A stretch of DNA of 64,000 nt, from positions 48,756-112,755 of the forward strand of contig JAFZRP010000008.1 in assembly GCA_017619795.1 (NCBI GenBank), given 5' to 3'. This DNA comes from Treponema sp. (GTDB taxonomy: Bacteria; Spirochaetota; Spirochaetia; Treponematales; Treponemataceae). Position 1 is the stretch's first letter. Every line of letters starts with the position of its first letter. A program made the translations under genes and the position numbers. The notes beneath the pieces were generated by a model. That model worked only from the letters and a program-made list of their open reading frames with translations. It had not been told where the DNA came from and ran no database searches. Shown here piece by piece: positions 1 to 8,902 of this stretch.

Positions 1-4
1 AAAA

Positions 5-1267
5 CTAGAAAAACATCTTTCTAAGCTTCTTCAGAACGCTTTCCTTATCCTTGCTTTTTGTTGTATTCCTTTTTGATTTTCTCCTGCTATCCCGCTTTTC
101 AACGATTCCCTTATTTGCAACTATAAGACCTATAGCTGTAGCAAACTCAGGATTTCTGTACTGCTCTTCAATTCCACCAAGACTTTCAGGTATACCGATT
201 CTTACAGAAGAGGTTTTGAAAACACTCTGAGCAAGCTCTACAATACCTTCCATATTGGCACCAGCACCTGTAAGGATAATGTTTCCTGCAAGCTGTTTAA
301 TTGAATCATTAGTATTTTTAATAATAGCAGCTTTGACCATTGTAAAGGTCTTTTCCATTCTTGCCTGGATAATTCGACAAAGATATTCTTTTCCTATAAC
401 CTCAGGAGCCCTTCCCCCGACTCCAGGCAGGATTACATCTTCATCAACTTCAACTCCAGGCAGCCAGCAGCAGCCAGATTCTATCTTAATTTTTTCAGCG
501 GCGGCAACAGGAATTTCTGTTACCATCGCAATATCATTCGTTACAATATTTCCACCAACAGGAACAGAAGCAGTACTTATTGGGGCACCCTTAAGAAGAA
601 CTATAACATCTGTTGTTCCGGCACCCAAATCAATAATGATTGAACCAAGCTCCATTTCATCTTCGTGACAAACTGCCTGAACTTCAGCAAGAGTTTTAAG
701 CATAACTCCATTAAGTTCATAACCTGCTCTGCTCACACAAGAGCGAATATTTTGAATTGTTGTCTTCGAAGCGGTAACAATATGAACCTCAGCTTCAAGC
801 TTAAAGCCAAGTCTGTTTACAGGATCGGAAATGTGTCCAATACCGTCTACAAGGTAATCCTGTGGAATAACGTGGATTTTTTCACGGTCAGCAGGATAAT
901 TAATTGCAGTTGCTGTTTCAATTACTTTTGTTACATCTTCCGGAGTAACCGCCCTTATATTATTCTTACCGTTAGCCCTGATCGGGGTTACTCCCCTGCT
1001 GTTTTCACTTTCAATCTGTGCACCGCCAACAGAAGCTATTACAGAAGAAACAATTACACCGCCCTCCTGTTCCGCAGCTTCCACTGCATCTTTAATGGCA
1101 TCCTTGGCATCCTCAATATTAACAATCACTCCGTTTCTAAGTCCGGCTGACGGTTTAGAAGAAGTTGCAATAACCCTTAAATTTCCGTCTTCATCGACCT
1201 CGCCAATTGCCACGCGGATAACACTAGTTCCAATATCAAGTCCTACAATACATTTTTCATCGGCCAT
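5..1267 (-). CDS. ftsA: Cell division protein FtsA
   Basis: Actin-like ATPase that tethers FtsZ to the inner membrane and helps recruit the late divisome. The 420-residue product opens with an actin-fold phosphate-binding segment (GLDIGTSVIRVAIGE, about residues 9-23), has a second phosphate motif (DLGAGTTDVIVLL, about 214-226) and ends in a basic, hydrophobic tail (KKLRKMFF) typical of the FtsA membrane-targeting helix. An AGGGG Shine-Dalgarno lies before the ATG. It is the last gene of the division cluster inside the window and starts 12 nt after ftsQ; ftsZ would be expected just beyond the left edge but cannot be seen. Length and motifs fit the family. Confidence is high. Confidence 0.95.
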   Translation of the reverse strand: MADEKCIVGLDIGTSVIRVAIGEVDEDGNLRVIATSSKPSAGLRNGVIVNIEDAKDAIKDAVEAAEQEGGVIVSSVIASVGGAQIESENSRGVTPIRANGKNNIRAVTPEDVTKVIETATAINYPADREKIHVIPQDYLVDGIGHISDPVNRLGFKLEAEVHIVTASKTTIQNIRSCVSRAGYELNGVMLKTLAEVQAVCHEDEMELGSIIIDLGAGTTDVIVLLKGAPISTASVPVGGNIVTNDIAMVTEIPVAAAEKIKIESGCCWLPGVEVDEDVILPGVGGRAPEVIGKEYLCRIIQARMEKTFTMVKAAIIKNTNDSIKQLAGNIILTGAGANMEGIVELAQSVFKTSSVRIGIPESLGGIEEQYRNPEFATAIGLIVANKGIVEKRDSRRKSKRNTTKSKDKESVLKKLRKMFF

Positions 1268-1279
1268 TATCAGAATCCC

Positions 1280-2113
1280 CTATTTTCTACAAGATACAGA
1301 TCCGTATCGTAAATCAACCTCAGAAACATCCGTATCGAGTAAATTCACAACATCAAGTACTACCATCATATACTTTAACGAATCTTCATTCAATGTTCGG
1401 CCAATTAATACTTTTATTTTAGACTGAGCTGGAATAAGTGCAAGCTCATAAGTACCAATTTCCTTAGGAATTACACATATTTCAGAAAGTCCCGCAAAAT
1501 AATTTTGTTTAAGCGATTTGATTTTTGTTACCTGCTCTATAAGCGGACGATACTTTGTAGAAATCCGCATACCGCCTGTCATATGCTCAACAGGTAAACC
1601 AGAGATAATTGGAATTCCTCCCTTCTCCAGAATCTCTTTATTTTTTATAGGGAATAAAACTCCACTTTTATCAATCTGCATTGGATTTGAATAGCCTTCT
1701 TCGTCAATAAAGGTAACTGCAACAGGCTCTCTTTCAACAACATCAATATAAATCTTATCAGGGAATTTCTTTTCAACAGATACTTTTTCAAAGCCAGGTT
1801 CAGAAGAAAGGATAGCTACTGCACCTTTAACATCAAAGTTAAGCCAGTTCGAGCTGTTCATAGGCAAAAGCTTAACGGCAATTTCTTCTCCGGTATACAT
1901 CTTCTGTCCGTTAACAGTTACCTTAGGACTGTCAAAGCAAGGAATAATATATTTATAAATGACAAGCTCTGCTACAAGAAAAAAACAGAGAATACAAAAA
2001 ACAATTTTGATGATTTTGATTTTTTTACCATCATTCTCTTCTTCTTTTTCCACACTGAGTTCTAATTTTTCACTTTCAATGTAATTGTACTCATCACTCA
2101 TAAGCAGTTCCAT
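1280..2113 (-). CDS. ftsQ: Cell division protein FtsQ/DivIB
   Basis: Bitopic divisome protein linking the cytoplasmic ring to septal wall synthesis. It has a short acidic cytoplasmic N-terminus, one membrane segment (about residues 35-55) and a POTRA-like periplasmic domain (around VTVNGQKMYTGEEIAVKLLP), followed by the FtsQ/DivIB beta domain. A GTG at 2122 and ATGs at 2113 and 2101 are possible starts; 2113 is preferred because AAGG lies about 8 nt upstream. It sits between ftsW and ftsA, the conserved FtsQ position. Sequence conservation in this family is low, so the call rests on topology and context as well as on the domain pattern. Confidence 0.85.
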   Translation of the reverse strand: MELLMSDEYNYIESEKLELSVEKEEENDGKKIKIIKIVFCILCFFLVAELVIYKYIIPCFDSPKVTVNGQKMYTGEEIAVKLLPMNSSNWLNFDVKGAVAILSSEPGFEKVSVEKKFPDKIYIDVVEREPVAVTFIDEEGYSNPMQIDKSGVLFPIKNKEILEKGGIPIISGLPVEHMTGGMRISTKYRPLIEQVTKIKSLKQNYFAGLSEICVIPKEIGTYELALIPAQSKIKVLIGRTLNEDSLKYMMVVLDVVNLLDTDVSEVDLRYGSVSCRK

Positions 2114-2170
2114 ACCCTTCACCTTTTATCCTTTATGTTTTTCCTTTTTCTGTTTTTTACTTTCCTTTTT

Positions 2171-3367
2171 TTATAATACCGTCAGCGAATCTATGCTGAT
2201 TTCTCCGCCTAAATCCACTTCCTCAACAGCTTCCTCACACCGCGAAGCATTCAATATAAAGCCGCACATCATAAGTGTTACAATTATTGAAGAACCTCCA
2301 ACTGAAAAGAAAGGAAGCGGGATTCCAGTTGTTGGCAAAAGTCCGCACACAACCATACAGTTTATGAGCGACTGAAGCACAATCATTGTCACACAGCCAA
2401 AAGCTCCGTAAGCTGCAAATCTGTTCGGACATTTATATGCGGCACGATATCCGCGCCAGGCAAAAAATCCGAGCATCAGCAAATAGATAATGACGCCAAC
2501 ATATCCCATAGCCTCTGTCCATCCGGCAAAAATATAATCTGCCTGAACTTCAGGAATACTATTCAATTTTGAAAGGCCCCGTCCAATTCCAGCACCCCAG
2601 AATCCACCGGCACTAATTGCGCTCTTAGCTGCATTCGACTGATAGTTAAATGAAGCTTCACCCTGGGTCGGGCGGATAAAGCCGATAAGTCTGTTGATTC
2701 TGTACTGCTCAGAAAAGATCAAAAGCATTCCAAGCGGAGCTGCAATAATTGAGAACGGAATCAGCCATTTCAGCTTTGCACCTGCAACAAAGAAAATCAA
2801 AACCCCAACAAGAATCAGGAAAGCACTTGTAGAAAAATCCTTCTGTAACAGAACAAGCAAAACCATTCCAAGGAAGATTCCTACACAAGGCATTACATCG
2901 CGGTCTTCTTCATTTGTAAGAGAGAACTGCTTATCAAAATAATTTGCAAGATAAAGGACAAGAGCAAATTTTACTAATTCTGAAGGCTGGAACGAAAAAT
3001 TAAATGGCATTTTAATCCATCGTCTTGCACCATTTTTCTCAATCGAAAGCGGCTTTATAAAAGTGAGCACACAAAGGATAACGGTCGCTAAAACAATATA
3101 GAATACTGCTTTCTTAATTGTTTTCATATCAACAAATAAGAAAGACAGGAAGAATACAAAGCCTACACCCGAACAGATAATCTGACGTTTTACAAAGTAA
3201 AGGGCATCGTTATTAAAGAATCGTGCTGCATAATTCTGAGAGCAGACAAGCATTGTAAACAAGCCTGTTCCCCACAGCAAAATCACGGAAATTAAAAGAC
3301 CTATATCACAGCGGTAATAACCGTCTCCGCCCTGAAGACGACGTGCATTAAAATTATATCTGCTCAT
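2171..3367 (-). CDS. ftsW: Septal peptidoglycan polymerase FtsW (SEDS family)
   Basis: Integral-membrane SEDS glycosyltransferase that polymerises lipid II at the septum. The 398-residue product has about ten hydrophobic segments and the family signatures NGARRWI, FQPSELVKFALVLYLA (about 125-140) and a C-terminal TGIPLPFFSVGGSS. The ATG at 3367 is chosen over an upstream in-frame ATG because GGGGAGGTG sits directly before it; this Shine-Dalgarno lies inside the 3' end of murF, whose stop is one base away, so translation is probably coupled. The partner transpeptidase FtsI is not encoded beside it in this window. Confidence 0.93.
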   Translation of the reverse strand: MSRYNFNARRLQGGDGYYRCDIGLLISVILLWGTGLFTMLVCSQNYAARFFNNDALYFVKRQIICSGVGFVFFLSFLFVDMKTIKKAVFYIVLATVILCVLTFIKPLSIEKNGARRWIKMPFNFSFQPSELVKFALVLYLANYFDKQFSLTNEEDRDVMPCVGIFLGMVLLVLLQKDFSTSAFLILVGVLIFFVAGAKLKWLIPFSIIAAPLGMLLIFSEQYRINRLIGFIRPTQGEASFNYQSNAAKSAISAGGFWGAGIGRGLSKLNSIPEVQADYIFAGWTEAMGYVGVIIYLLMLGFFAWRGYRAAYKCPNRFAAYGAFGCVTMIVLQSLINCMVVCGLLPTTGIPLPFFSVGGSSIIVTLMMCGFILNASRCEEAVEEVDLGGEISIDSLTVL

Positions 3368-3368
3368 T

Positions 3369-4832
3369 TTACACCTCCCCTTCAAGTACAAGCATAGGAA
3401 TCAGTTTTTCCAGCGCCATGCTGTGAGAACCTTTTAAAAGAACTGTATCGTTATCAGCAATAACTGAAAGAAGCTTTTCAGAAATACGCTTAAAGCTTTC
3501 CTCATCATTTGTTTCAAAATACGAATAGTTAGCAAACTGTTTTTCAGAAAGCAAATCGGCAGCACTCTTCATTTCCGGTCCAACGAGGCACACAAAGTCG
3601 GCACCTGCTGCCAGAAGCTTTTCGGCTACCTTTATGTGTTCGGTTGTTGATTCAGTTCCAAGCTCCTTCATATCACCAAGCACAAATATTTTTTTACCAG
3701 CTCCTTCCAGACCGCCGCAGAAATCAATAACCTTACCCATTGAGTCAGGATTTGCATTGTAGCAGTCAGCAATCAGCTGTATATTTTTTCCAGTTTTAGT
3801 CTTAAGCTCTTTTATTTCCATTCTGCCTGTAACAGCTGCCATGTTTTCCAAACCAGCCTTAATTGCTTTTGCAGAAACACCAAGTTCCTTAGCAAGAGCA
3901 ACTACACCAAGTGCATTCTGGAAATTATATTTACCACCCAAAGGAAGTTTTACAATCTCTCCGTCTATAGAGAAAACTGTTCCGGCAAGACCTTCATCCT
4001 TAATAAACTTCACTCCGTATTCCTGTGCAGTTTCCAGGCCGTATTTTACAATCTTGCCTTTAACGTTTTCTGTACACAGTTCAGCAAAATCATCCTCAAA
4101 CGGAACAAATGCTGCACCATCAGCCGGAATATAATCAAACGATTTTCGTTTCTCAAGTGCAATGTTTTTTCTGGAACCAAGAAGTCCGATATGAGCATTT
4201 CCAATATTTGTAATGATTCCGTATTTTGATTTCAGCACCTTTGAAATTTCACCAATCTCGTTAACACGATTCATGCCCATTTCAAAAATGCCAATTTTTT
4301 CATTTCCTCTGATTTTGAATACTGAAAGTGGAAGACCTGTTTCTGAATTAAAATTACCTTCTGTACAGGCAACGTTATCCTTTCCAAAATACTGGCGCAT
4401 AACAGAAACGGTCATTTCTTTTGTAGTAGTTTTTCCACTGGAACCGGTAATACTAATTTTTACAAGCTCCGGGAACTTTGCTACATAAGCTTCTGCTGCC
4501 TGCTGAAGAGCATAAAGATTATTTTCGACACAAAGGAATACAGCTCCAGGATACTGCTCTCCCAGAGCCTTATAAACCCCGGTTTTTTCCTCAAGCTCCT
4601 TTTTATCTATAAACACAACAGAAGCACCCTTTTCAAGTGCCTGAGGAATATACTTATGTCCATTCTGAAGCTCGCCTCTCAACGGCACAAAAAGAGTACC
4701 AGTCGTAACATTACGGCTGTCTGTCTGTACAGAAGTAAAGGCTCCGGTTTTGTTTTCAGAAACCAGAGTTCCATTAACGGCAGAGAGAAGTTCATTAATT
4801 TCAAGCAGAGATTTTTTTCCGTCTACCGTCAT
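3369..4832 (-). CDS. murF: UDP-MurNAc-tripeptide--D-Ala-D-Ala ligase MurF
   Basis: Cytoplasmic Mur ligase that adds D-Ala-D-Ala to the UDP-MurNAc tripeptide using ATP. The 487-residue product has the N-terminal MurF domain with a TDSRN motif, the ATP P-loop ITGSSGKTTTKEM (about 128-140), the central-domain segments EMGMNRVNEI and NIGNAHIGLLGS, and a C-terminal CYNANPDSM typical of MurF. Length is normal. Its ATG overlaps the ftsL stop by four bases (ATGA), so the two are translationally coupled. Other Mur genes and mraY are absent from the cluster. Confidence 0.94.
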   Translation of the reverse strand: MTVDGKKSLLEINELLSAVNGTLVSENKTGAFTSVQTDSRNVTTGTLFVPLRGELQNGHKYIPQALEKGASVVFIDKKELEEKTGVYKALGEQYPGAVFLCVENNLYALQQAAEAYVAKFPELVKISITGSSGKTTTKEMTVSVMRQYFGKDNVACTEGNFNSETGLPLSVFKIRGNEKIGIFEMGMNRVNEIGEISKVLKSKYGIITNIGNAHIGLLGSRKNIALEKRKSFDYIPADGAAFVPFEDDFAELCTENVKGKIVKYGLETAQEYGVKFIKDEGLAGTVFSIDGEIVKLPLGGKYNFQNALGVVALAKELGVSAKAIKAGLENMAAVTGRMEIKELKTKTGKNIQLIADCYNANPDSMGKVIDFCGGLEGAGKKIFVLGDMKELGTESTTEHIKVAEKLLAAGADFVCLVGPEMKSAADLLSEKQFANYSYFETNDEESFKRISEKLLSVIADNDTVLLKGSHSMALEKLIPMLVLEGEV

Positions 4833-5143
4833 TTCTTCTCTCCTGTCATTTCTACACGAATGATATCGTCACTTTCTGCCTTATGCATGCCGAGTTCTTC
4901 GACAGCAATCTGTTCAATTCTTTCTGCGCTTGAAAGAATGCTTATTTCACCGACAAGCTTTTTATTGTCCTCAATGAGGCGTTCCTGTTTGGCTTCAAGC
5001 TCCTTTATTTCCTTTGTTAAATCTGTATAACGCTTAGCCTGGAACGCATATAGACAAAGAAGCATAGGAATACTAATTGCGAAGATGATGATGAGAAAAA
5101 CTTGTATTGCGTTTTTTACTTTTTTCTTTTTAGTCTGATCCAC
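4829..5143 (-). CDS. ftsL: FtsL-like divisome protein
   Basis: Small bitopic protein of 104 residues: a Lys-rich cytoplasmic N-terminus, one membrane helix (about residues 12-33) and a periplasmic coiled coil (LTKEIKELEAKQERLIEDNK region). This is the topology of FtsL/DivIC proteins, which bridge FtsQ to FtsW. Sequence identity in the family is too low for homology alone, so the call leans on size, topology and position between rsmH and murF. It starts with GTG, preceded by AGGAT, two bases after the rsmH stop, and overlaps murF. Confidence 0.75.
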   Translation of the reverse strand: MDQTKKKKVKNAIQVFLIIIFAISIPMLLCLYAFQAKRYTDLTKEIKELEAKQERLIEDNKKLVGEISILSSAERIEQIAVEELGMHKAESDDIIRVEMTGEKK

Positions 5144-5145
5144 TT

Positions 5146-6132
5146 TTAATATCCTACAACTCCATTTAATCTATATTCAGAAGCATCCCTCTTTTTTCTA
5201 ACCACACGCAGCTTAGCACTACGTGACGGTGAATTATCTTTTATTTCCTCCTGTGAAGGACAAACAGGCTTACGGGTAATTATCTCCGCACAAGCTTCTC
5301 CTCCACACCTGCAAACTGCAACCTCAGGCGGACAAACACATTCTCTGCCAAGGTTCCTGAAATAATTTTTTACAATTCTATCTTCCAGGGAATGAAAAGT
5401 TATCACTCCCATTTTTCCGTTTACCTTTAAGTCGTTAAATGCATTATGCAGTGCCTCAGGGAGTCTCTTTAACTCTCCGTTCACTGCAATTCTTAATGCC
5501 TGAAACGTCCTTGTCGCCGGATGAATTGGACCGTACCTGTAATTCGCAGGCACTGCATTCCAGATTATCTCGGCAAGAGCCTTGGAAGACTCTATCTTTC
5601 CGCCCCTCCTGGCTTCTACAATTGCTGCCGCAATTCTGCGACTAAGCTTCTCCTCTCCATACAAATATATTAAATCTGCAAGTTTTTCTTCCGGCAGCTC
5701 ATTTACAAGCTCTCCGGCAGAAGGACCTGCATTTTCATTCAATCTCATATCAAGCTTTTCATCGTACCGGAACGAAAAACCTCTCATAGATTTTTCGTAA
5801 TGAAAAACCGATATTCCAAGATCAAACAATATAATATCAGGCTTAGGAAACTCCTCAGGATAATTGGCGTAAAAGTCATTGAACCAGCCGTTGTAAAAGC
5901 TCATTCTGTCACCAAATTCAGCAAGCCGCTCTTTAGCTCTTTTCTGAATTACGCTGTCAGCATCAAGGCCTATTATCGAGAGATTTTCGTACTTTTTCAG
6001 GAAATTATAAGAATGACCGCCTTCACCAAGAGTTGAATCAACCATGACGGCGCAGTTTTCATACGGTTCACCCACAGGCGACAATAATTCGAGACACTCA
6101 TTCAGAAGAACCGGCTTATGTACAATCTCCAT
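5146..6132 (-). CDS. rsmH: 16S rRNA (cytosine1402-N4)-methyltransferase RsmH (MraW)
   Basis: SAM-dependent methyltransferase that modifies C1402 of 16S rRNA. Family motifs are clear: HKPVLLNECLELL at the N-terminus, the SAM loop DSTLGEGGHS, ILFDLGIS, RGFSFRYDEKLDMR, TFQALRIAVNGEL, and the C-terminal FHSLEDRIVKNYF followed by a Cys cluster (CVCPP, CRCGG). The open frame runs to a GTG at 6198, but residues before MEIVHKPVLL do not match the family, so the ATG at 6132 (328 residues) is preferred even though no good Shine-Dalgarno precedes it. It lies between mraZ and ftsL as in most dcw clusters. Confidence 0.94.
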   Translation of the reverse strand: MEIVHKPVLLNECLELLSPVGEPYENCAVMVDSTLGEGGHSYNFLKKYENLSIIGLDADSVIQKRAKERLAEFGDRMSFYNGWFNDFYANYPEEFPKPDIILFDLGISVFHYEKSMRGFSFRYDEKLDMRLNENAGPSAGELVNELPEEKLADLIYLYGEEKLSRRIAAAIVEARRGGKIESSKALAEIIWNAVPANYRYGPIHPATRTFQALRIAVNGELKRLPEALHNAFNDLKVNGKMGVITFHSLEDRIVKNYFRNLGRECVCPPEVAVCRCGGEACAEIITRKPVCPSQEEIKDNSPSRSAKLRVVRKKRDASEYRLNGVVGY

Positions 6133-6221
6133 TTTTTGACAAAAACACCGGACACGATCAGTACGAATACTAACCGTGCCGGTAAAATCCCCTTCCACCC
6201 AAGTTTATTTAATTATCATTT

Positions 6222-6659
6222 TTAAAAGCTTATACTGCTAAAGTTTTCTTCAGCCCCAGATTCATCGCAAGCTGCGAGATAATCCTTATATGCACGTGAA
6301 TCCCAAATCTCTACGAACTTAGCCATTCCTAAAATCGTAACTTCTTTGGTAAGCCCTGCATACTCACGTAAGCTCTGTGGGATTGAAAGTCGTCCGTTCT
6401 TGTCAAACTCAATGTCCTGGGCAGGTGCAATATACTTGTGCACAACCATCATGTTTTCTTTATTAAAAATTGATGCATTGCCCATTATCTTTGACTGGAA
6501 AGATTCCCATTCTTCGGCAGTAAAAAGCCATAAGCAAGATCCTGAACCCTTGGTAACTATAAGTACGTTTTGATTAATAGCCGTTCTCAGCTTTGCTGGA
6601 AATGAGACACGTCCTTTGTCATCAATCGTATTATTGTATTCACCTGTCAGAAGATTCAT
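6222..6659 (-). CDS. mraZ: Transcriptional regulator MraZ
   Basis: AbrB-fold DNA-binding protein with two SpoVT/AbrB-like repeats: one near the N-terminus (NTIDDKGRVSFPAKLR) and one in the middle (FDKNGRLSIPQSLREYAGL). It regulates the division cluster, normally by binding tandem repeats before its own gene. The ATG at 6659 is used; a GTG two codons earlier falls inside the operator array and lacks a Shine-Dalgarno. It is the first gene of the cluster. The tandem AGTGGN boxes at 6661-6700 directly upstream fit autoregulation. Confidence 0.95.
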   Translation of the reverse strand: MNLLTGEYNNTIDDKGRVSFPAKLRTAINQNVLIVTKGSGSCLWLFTAEEWESFQSKIMGNASIFNKENMMVVHKYIAPAQDIEFDKNGRLSIPQSLREYAGLTKEVTILGMAKFVEIWDSRAYKDYLAACDESGAEENFSSISF

Positions 6660-6660
6660 A

Positions 6661-6732
6661 CCCACTTACTTCCACTTTTTACCACTTTTTCCCACTTATC
6701 AACCATTTTATCCCAAAAAAGACTAAAGTCAA
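6661..6732 (-). promoter_or_regulatory. mraZ promoter with four-box MraZ operator
   Basis: On the minus strand TTGACT (6727-6732) and TAAAAT (6705-6710) are separated by 16 bp, a strong vegetative promoter. Directly downstream, 6661-6700 contains four copies of AGTGGN starting every 10 bp, in the same face of the helix, running up to the mraZ start codon. MraZ proteins of other phyla bind short GTGG-containing boxes repeated at about 10 bp, so bound MraZ would cover the transcription start and ribosome-binding site. Two weaker related blocks (6701-6720) overlap the -10 box. Confidence 0.85.
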
Positions 6733-6833
6733 CGCAATTTTTGACCAATAATTTAAAAAACGTTCATTTTTTTTATATTTTATATATACACAAAAATACT
6801 TCTATTATTTCAAGCATTTTGTATAGGTAAATT

Positions 6834-7565
6834 ATGCCCACCGGAATAAATATTTATAACGAAAGCAGCCTCCACAACACGTTAAAAGCGTATTACGCAG
6901 TCACAAAAGACGGTAAAATGGAGATAAAGCTCGACGGATATATTTATGATGTTGTTACGGATGACGGTAAAATCTATGAAATTCAGACAAAAAATCTTTC
7001 AAAGCTGCTTCCCAAAATAATGACAACGCTTGAAAATAAAAGAAAAATTACTGTAGTTCACCCAATTGTAATTGAAAAAAAGGTTGCTCTTTATGATGAT
7101 GATGGTAACATTATTTCCAAAAGAAAAAGTCCAAAGAAACAGACAATCTACTCTATTTTCGATGAGCTGACCGGTATATACCCTGTCCTTCTGGATAAAA
7201 ACTTTACTCTTGAGATTCTTGAAATAAAAATGATAGAAGAGAGAAAAAGAACATCAGAGCCGGTTCAATCAAAAAACAGCAGGCGACGTTTTAAGAAAGA
7301 TTGGGTAAAAACAAATAAACGGCTTGAAGAAATAATCACAACACATCAATTCAAAAACAAAAAGGATTATCTTTCGCTTTTACCACCGAATCTGCCGAAA
7401 GCCTTCTGCGCAAAAGACCTGGCAACAGCGTTTAATACTGCAGGCACTTACCCTAAAGAAGCAGAAAAAAAAGCCCACTTAATTCTCTGGGTTCTTTCAC
7501 GAATGGAATTGATTGAGTTTATAGAAATTAAAAACAGAAGCCGCCACTATAAGATTGCAAAATAG
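6834..7565 (+). CDS. Restriction-endonuclease-like hypothetical protein
   Basis: A 243-residue soluble protein, divergent from mraZ. The N-terminal half contains KLDGYIYDVVTDDGKIYEIQT (starting near residue 32), which has the D...E-X-X arrangement of a PD-(D/E)XK fold in which the usual lysine is replaced, then VVHPIVIEKK and a KRKSPKKQTIYSIFDELTGI segment. I recall a widespread uncharacterised bacterial family (possibly named DUF8091) with this HP...EK...RRSPK...FDEL pattern, but that is memory, not a search. The C-terminal 90 residues resemble a winged-helix domain (KKDYLSLLPPNLPKAFCAKDL). No partner gene is obvious; function is unknown. Confidence 0.6.
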   Translation: MPTGINIYNESSLHNTLKAYYAVTKDGKMEIKLDGYIYDVVTDDGKIYEIQTKNLSKLLPKIMTTLENKRKITVVHPIVIEKKVALYDDDGNIISKRKSPKKQTIYSIFDELTGIYPVLLDKNFTLEILEIKMIEERKRTSEPVQSKNSRRRFKKDWVKTNKRLEEIITTHQFKNKKDYLSLLPPNLPKAFCAKDLATAFNTAGTYPKEAEKKAHLILWVLSRMELIEFIEIKNRSRHYKIAK

Positions 7566-7566
7566 A

Positions 7567-8709
7567 TTACATTATATAAGTAACTGCAAGAGAAGCTTTA
7601 AGAATTAAATCGCTATTAATAAAGCTTGAGAACGTAAGAATCTGATCTTCCTTGGCACTGATTGTAACACCGTACAACGCACCCCAGTTACCGCTTGCAT
7701 AACCACTAAGTATAAGATGATGATTTAAGAAAGGAATATGGAAGCCTACCTCCGGTTCAATATTAAACTGCATAAATATAGGCGATGTTGAATCTCTTAA
7801 CAATTTTGATTTTGAAAGCTGTACAATAGCAAAGCCCCAGTTTATCTTATTGTTAAAGTAAAAATATTCACCTGCATAACACCATTTTTCTACAGCACCA
7901 AAGGATGTAAATTTTGCAGAATAAATATCTTTTTCATTACCAGTAGTTTCACCGCCCGAAATAATCTGTGTAACCGAATATGGCTTCTGCCACATACTAA
8001 AATATGGACCTATTGTTGTATCAAGTGCAGTTATACCAAAGTCCATTGTATCGTTGGAATTGATGAAAAACAGAGAAAAAATAGCAGGCAAAATCATTTT
8101 TCCATTGGAATTAATATCAACTCCCATTTCTTCAAACTTTGTATACTGATAAACATACCTTCCTTTAGGAAAACCTCTAAGATCGGTTCCATCAAAATCA
8201 CAGTATCGTAAACCAGAAACTGTCGGCGTAACACCTATTCTAAAGGTTTCACGGTTGTAATAAAGCGAAACATTAGAGTTGGTTCTCCACGGATTATAAT
8301 ACTGATGCTGAAAATTATTACCGAATATTCTTCCAAGCCCTACTATACCCTTAATTTTATTATAAGAAGATTTCAAGCCGTCATTTTTTTCATGCTCATA
8401 AAACAAGCCCCTGGTATTACCAATGTTGTTGATATCAAAAAAAGCTGTTTCCCAGGAAACACGAATTGTAGGAAAAACTCTCTTAAACGTTACTTCTGCA
8501 TCAAACTTCGCAAGTGGAAGTCCTTTTGTAGTATAGTCAAGAAGATATGATTTATTAGGAATCCAGGCACTATAGCTGTAGCTTGCATCTGCTTTTATAA
8601 CAAAACCCTTGTCCATAAATGAAGAATAGTCTTTTGTATCATCAGCAAAAATGTAGCCGCAGAAAAAAAGAGAAATTATAAATATTTTTAAAATACGATT
8701 AAAAGACAT
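7567..8709 (-). CDS. Exported hypothetical protein, probable outer-membrane beta-barrel
   Basis: A 380-residue protein with a cleavable-looking signal peptide (ILKIFIISLFFCGYIFA, cleavage near residue 22) and a mature part rich in aromatic, alternating-polarity strands, as in beta-barrel proteins. It does not end in the usual terminal Phe. I do not recognise the family. Its stop is one base from the stop of the convergent nuclease-like gene. GGAG precedes the ATG. A role at the cell surface is an inference from the signal peptide and strand pattern only. Confidence 0.6.
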   Translation of the reverse strand: MSFNRILKIFIISLFFCGYIFADDTKDYSSFMDKGFVIKADASYSYSAWIPNKSYLLDYTTKGLPLAKFDAEVTFKRVFPTIRVSWETAFFDINNIGNTRGLFYEHEKNDGLKSSYNKIKGIVGLGRIFGNNFQHQYYNPWRTNSNVSLYYNRETFRIGVTPTVSGLRYCDFDGTDLRGFPKGRYVYQYTKFEEMGVDINSNGKMILPAIFSLFFINSNDTMDFGITALDTTIGPYFSMWQKPYSVTQIISGGETTGNEKDIYSAKFTSFGAVEKWCYAGEYFYFNNKINWGFAIVQLSKSKLLRDSTSPIFMQFNIEPEVGFHIPFLNHHLILSGYASGNWGALYGVTISAKEDQILTFSSFINSDLILKASLAVTYIM

Positions 8710-8845
8710 GTATTCTCCAAAAATTTCTTATACAGATTTTTAAATAAAACTCTCCTACCTATATCTATAATAAAATCATCTAATTTAAAATAAGTAACAT
8801 AAAAGATGAAGGAATATCAATAATTTTCTAAGAAAATTATAAAGA

Positions 8846-8877
8846 CAAAAAAAAAGACAGCTCCTGAGAGCTGTCTT
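8846..8877 (-). terminator. Rho-independent terminator after the flaA pair
   Basis: A perfect 10-bp stem (8854-8863 with 8868-8877) and a 4-nt loop is followed on the minus strand by a run of U from 8855 down to 8847, 26 nt after the stop of the second flaA gene. Confidence 0.9.
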
Positions 8878-8902
8878 GATTTTGCATTATAAAAGCTGGA
8901 GA

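Noticed and set aside
2660..2690. GCCGATAA inside ftsW as a possible sigma-28 promoter
   Set aside because: It lies within a coding sequence, on the opposite strand to ftsW, with no suitable TAAA upstream and no gene downstream that it would serve.
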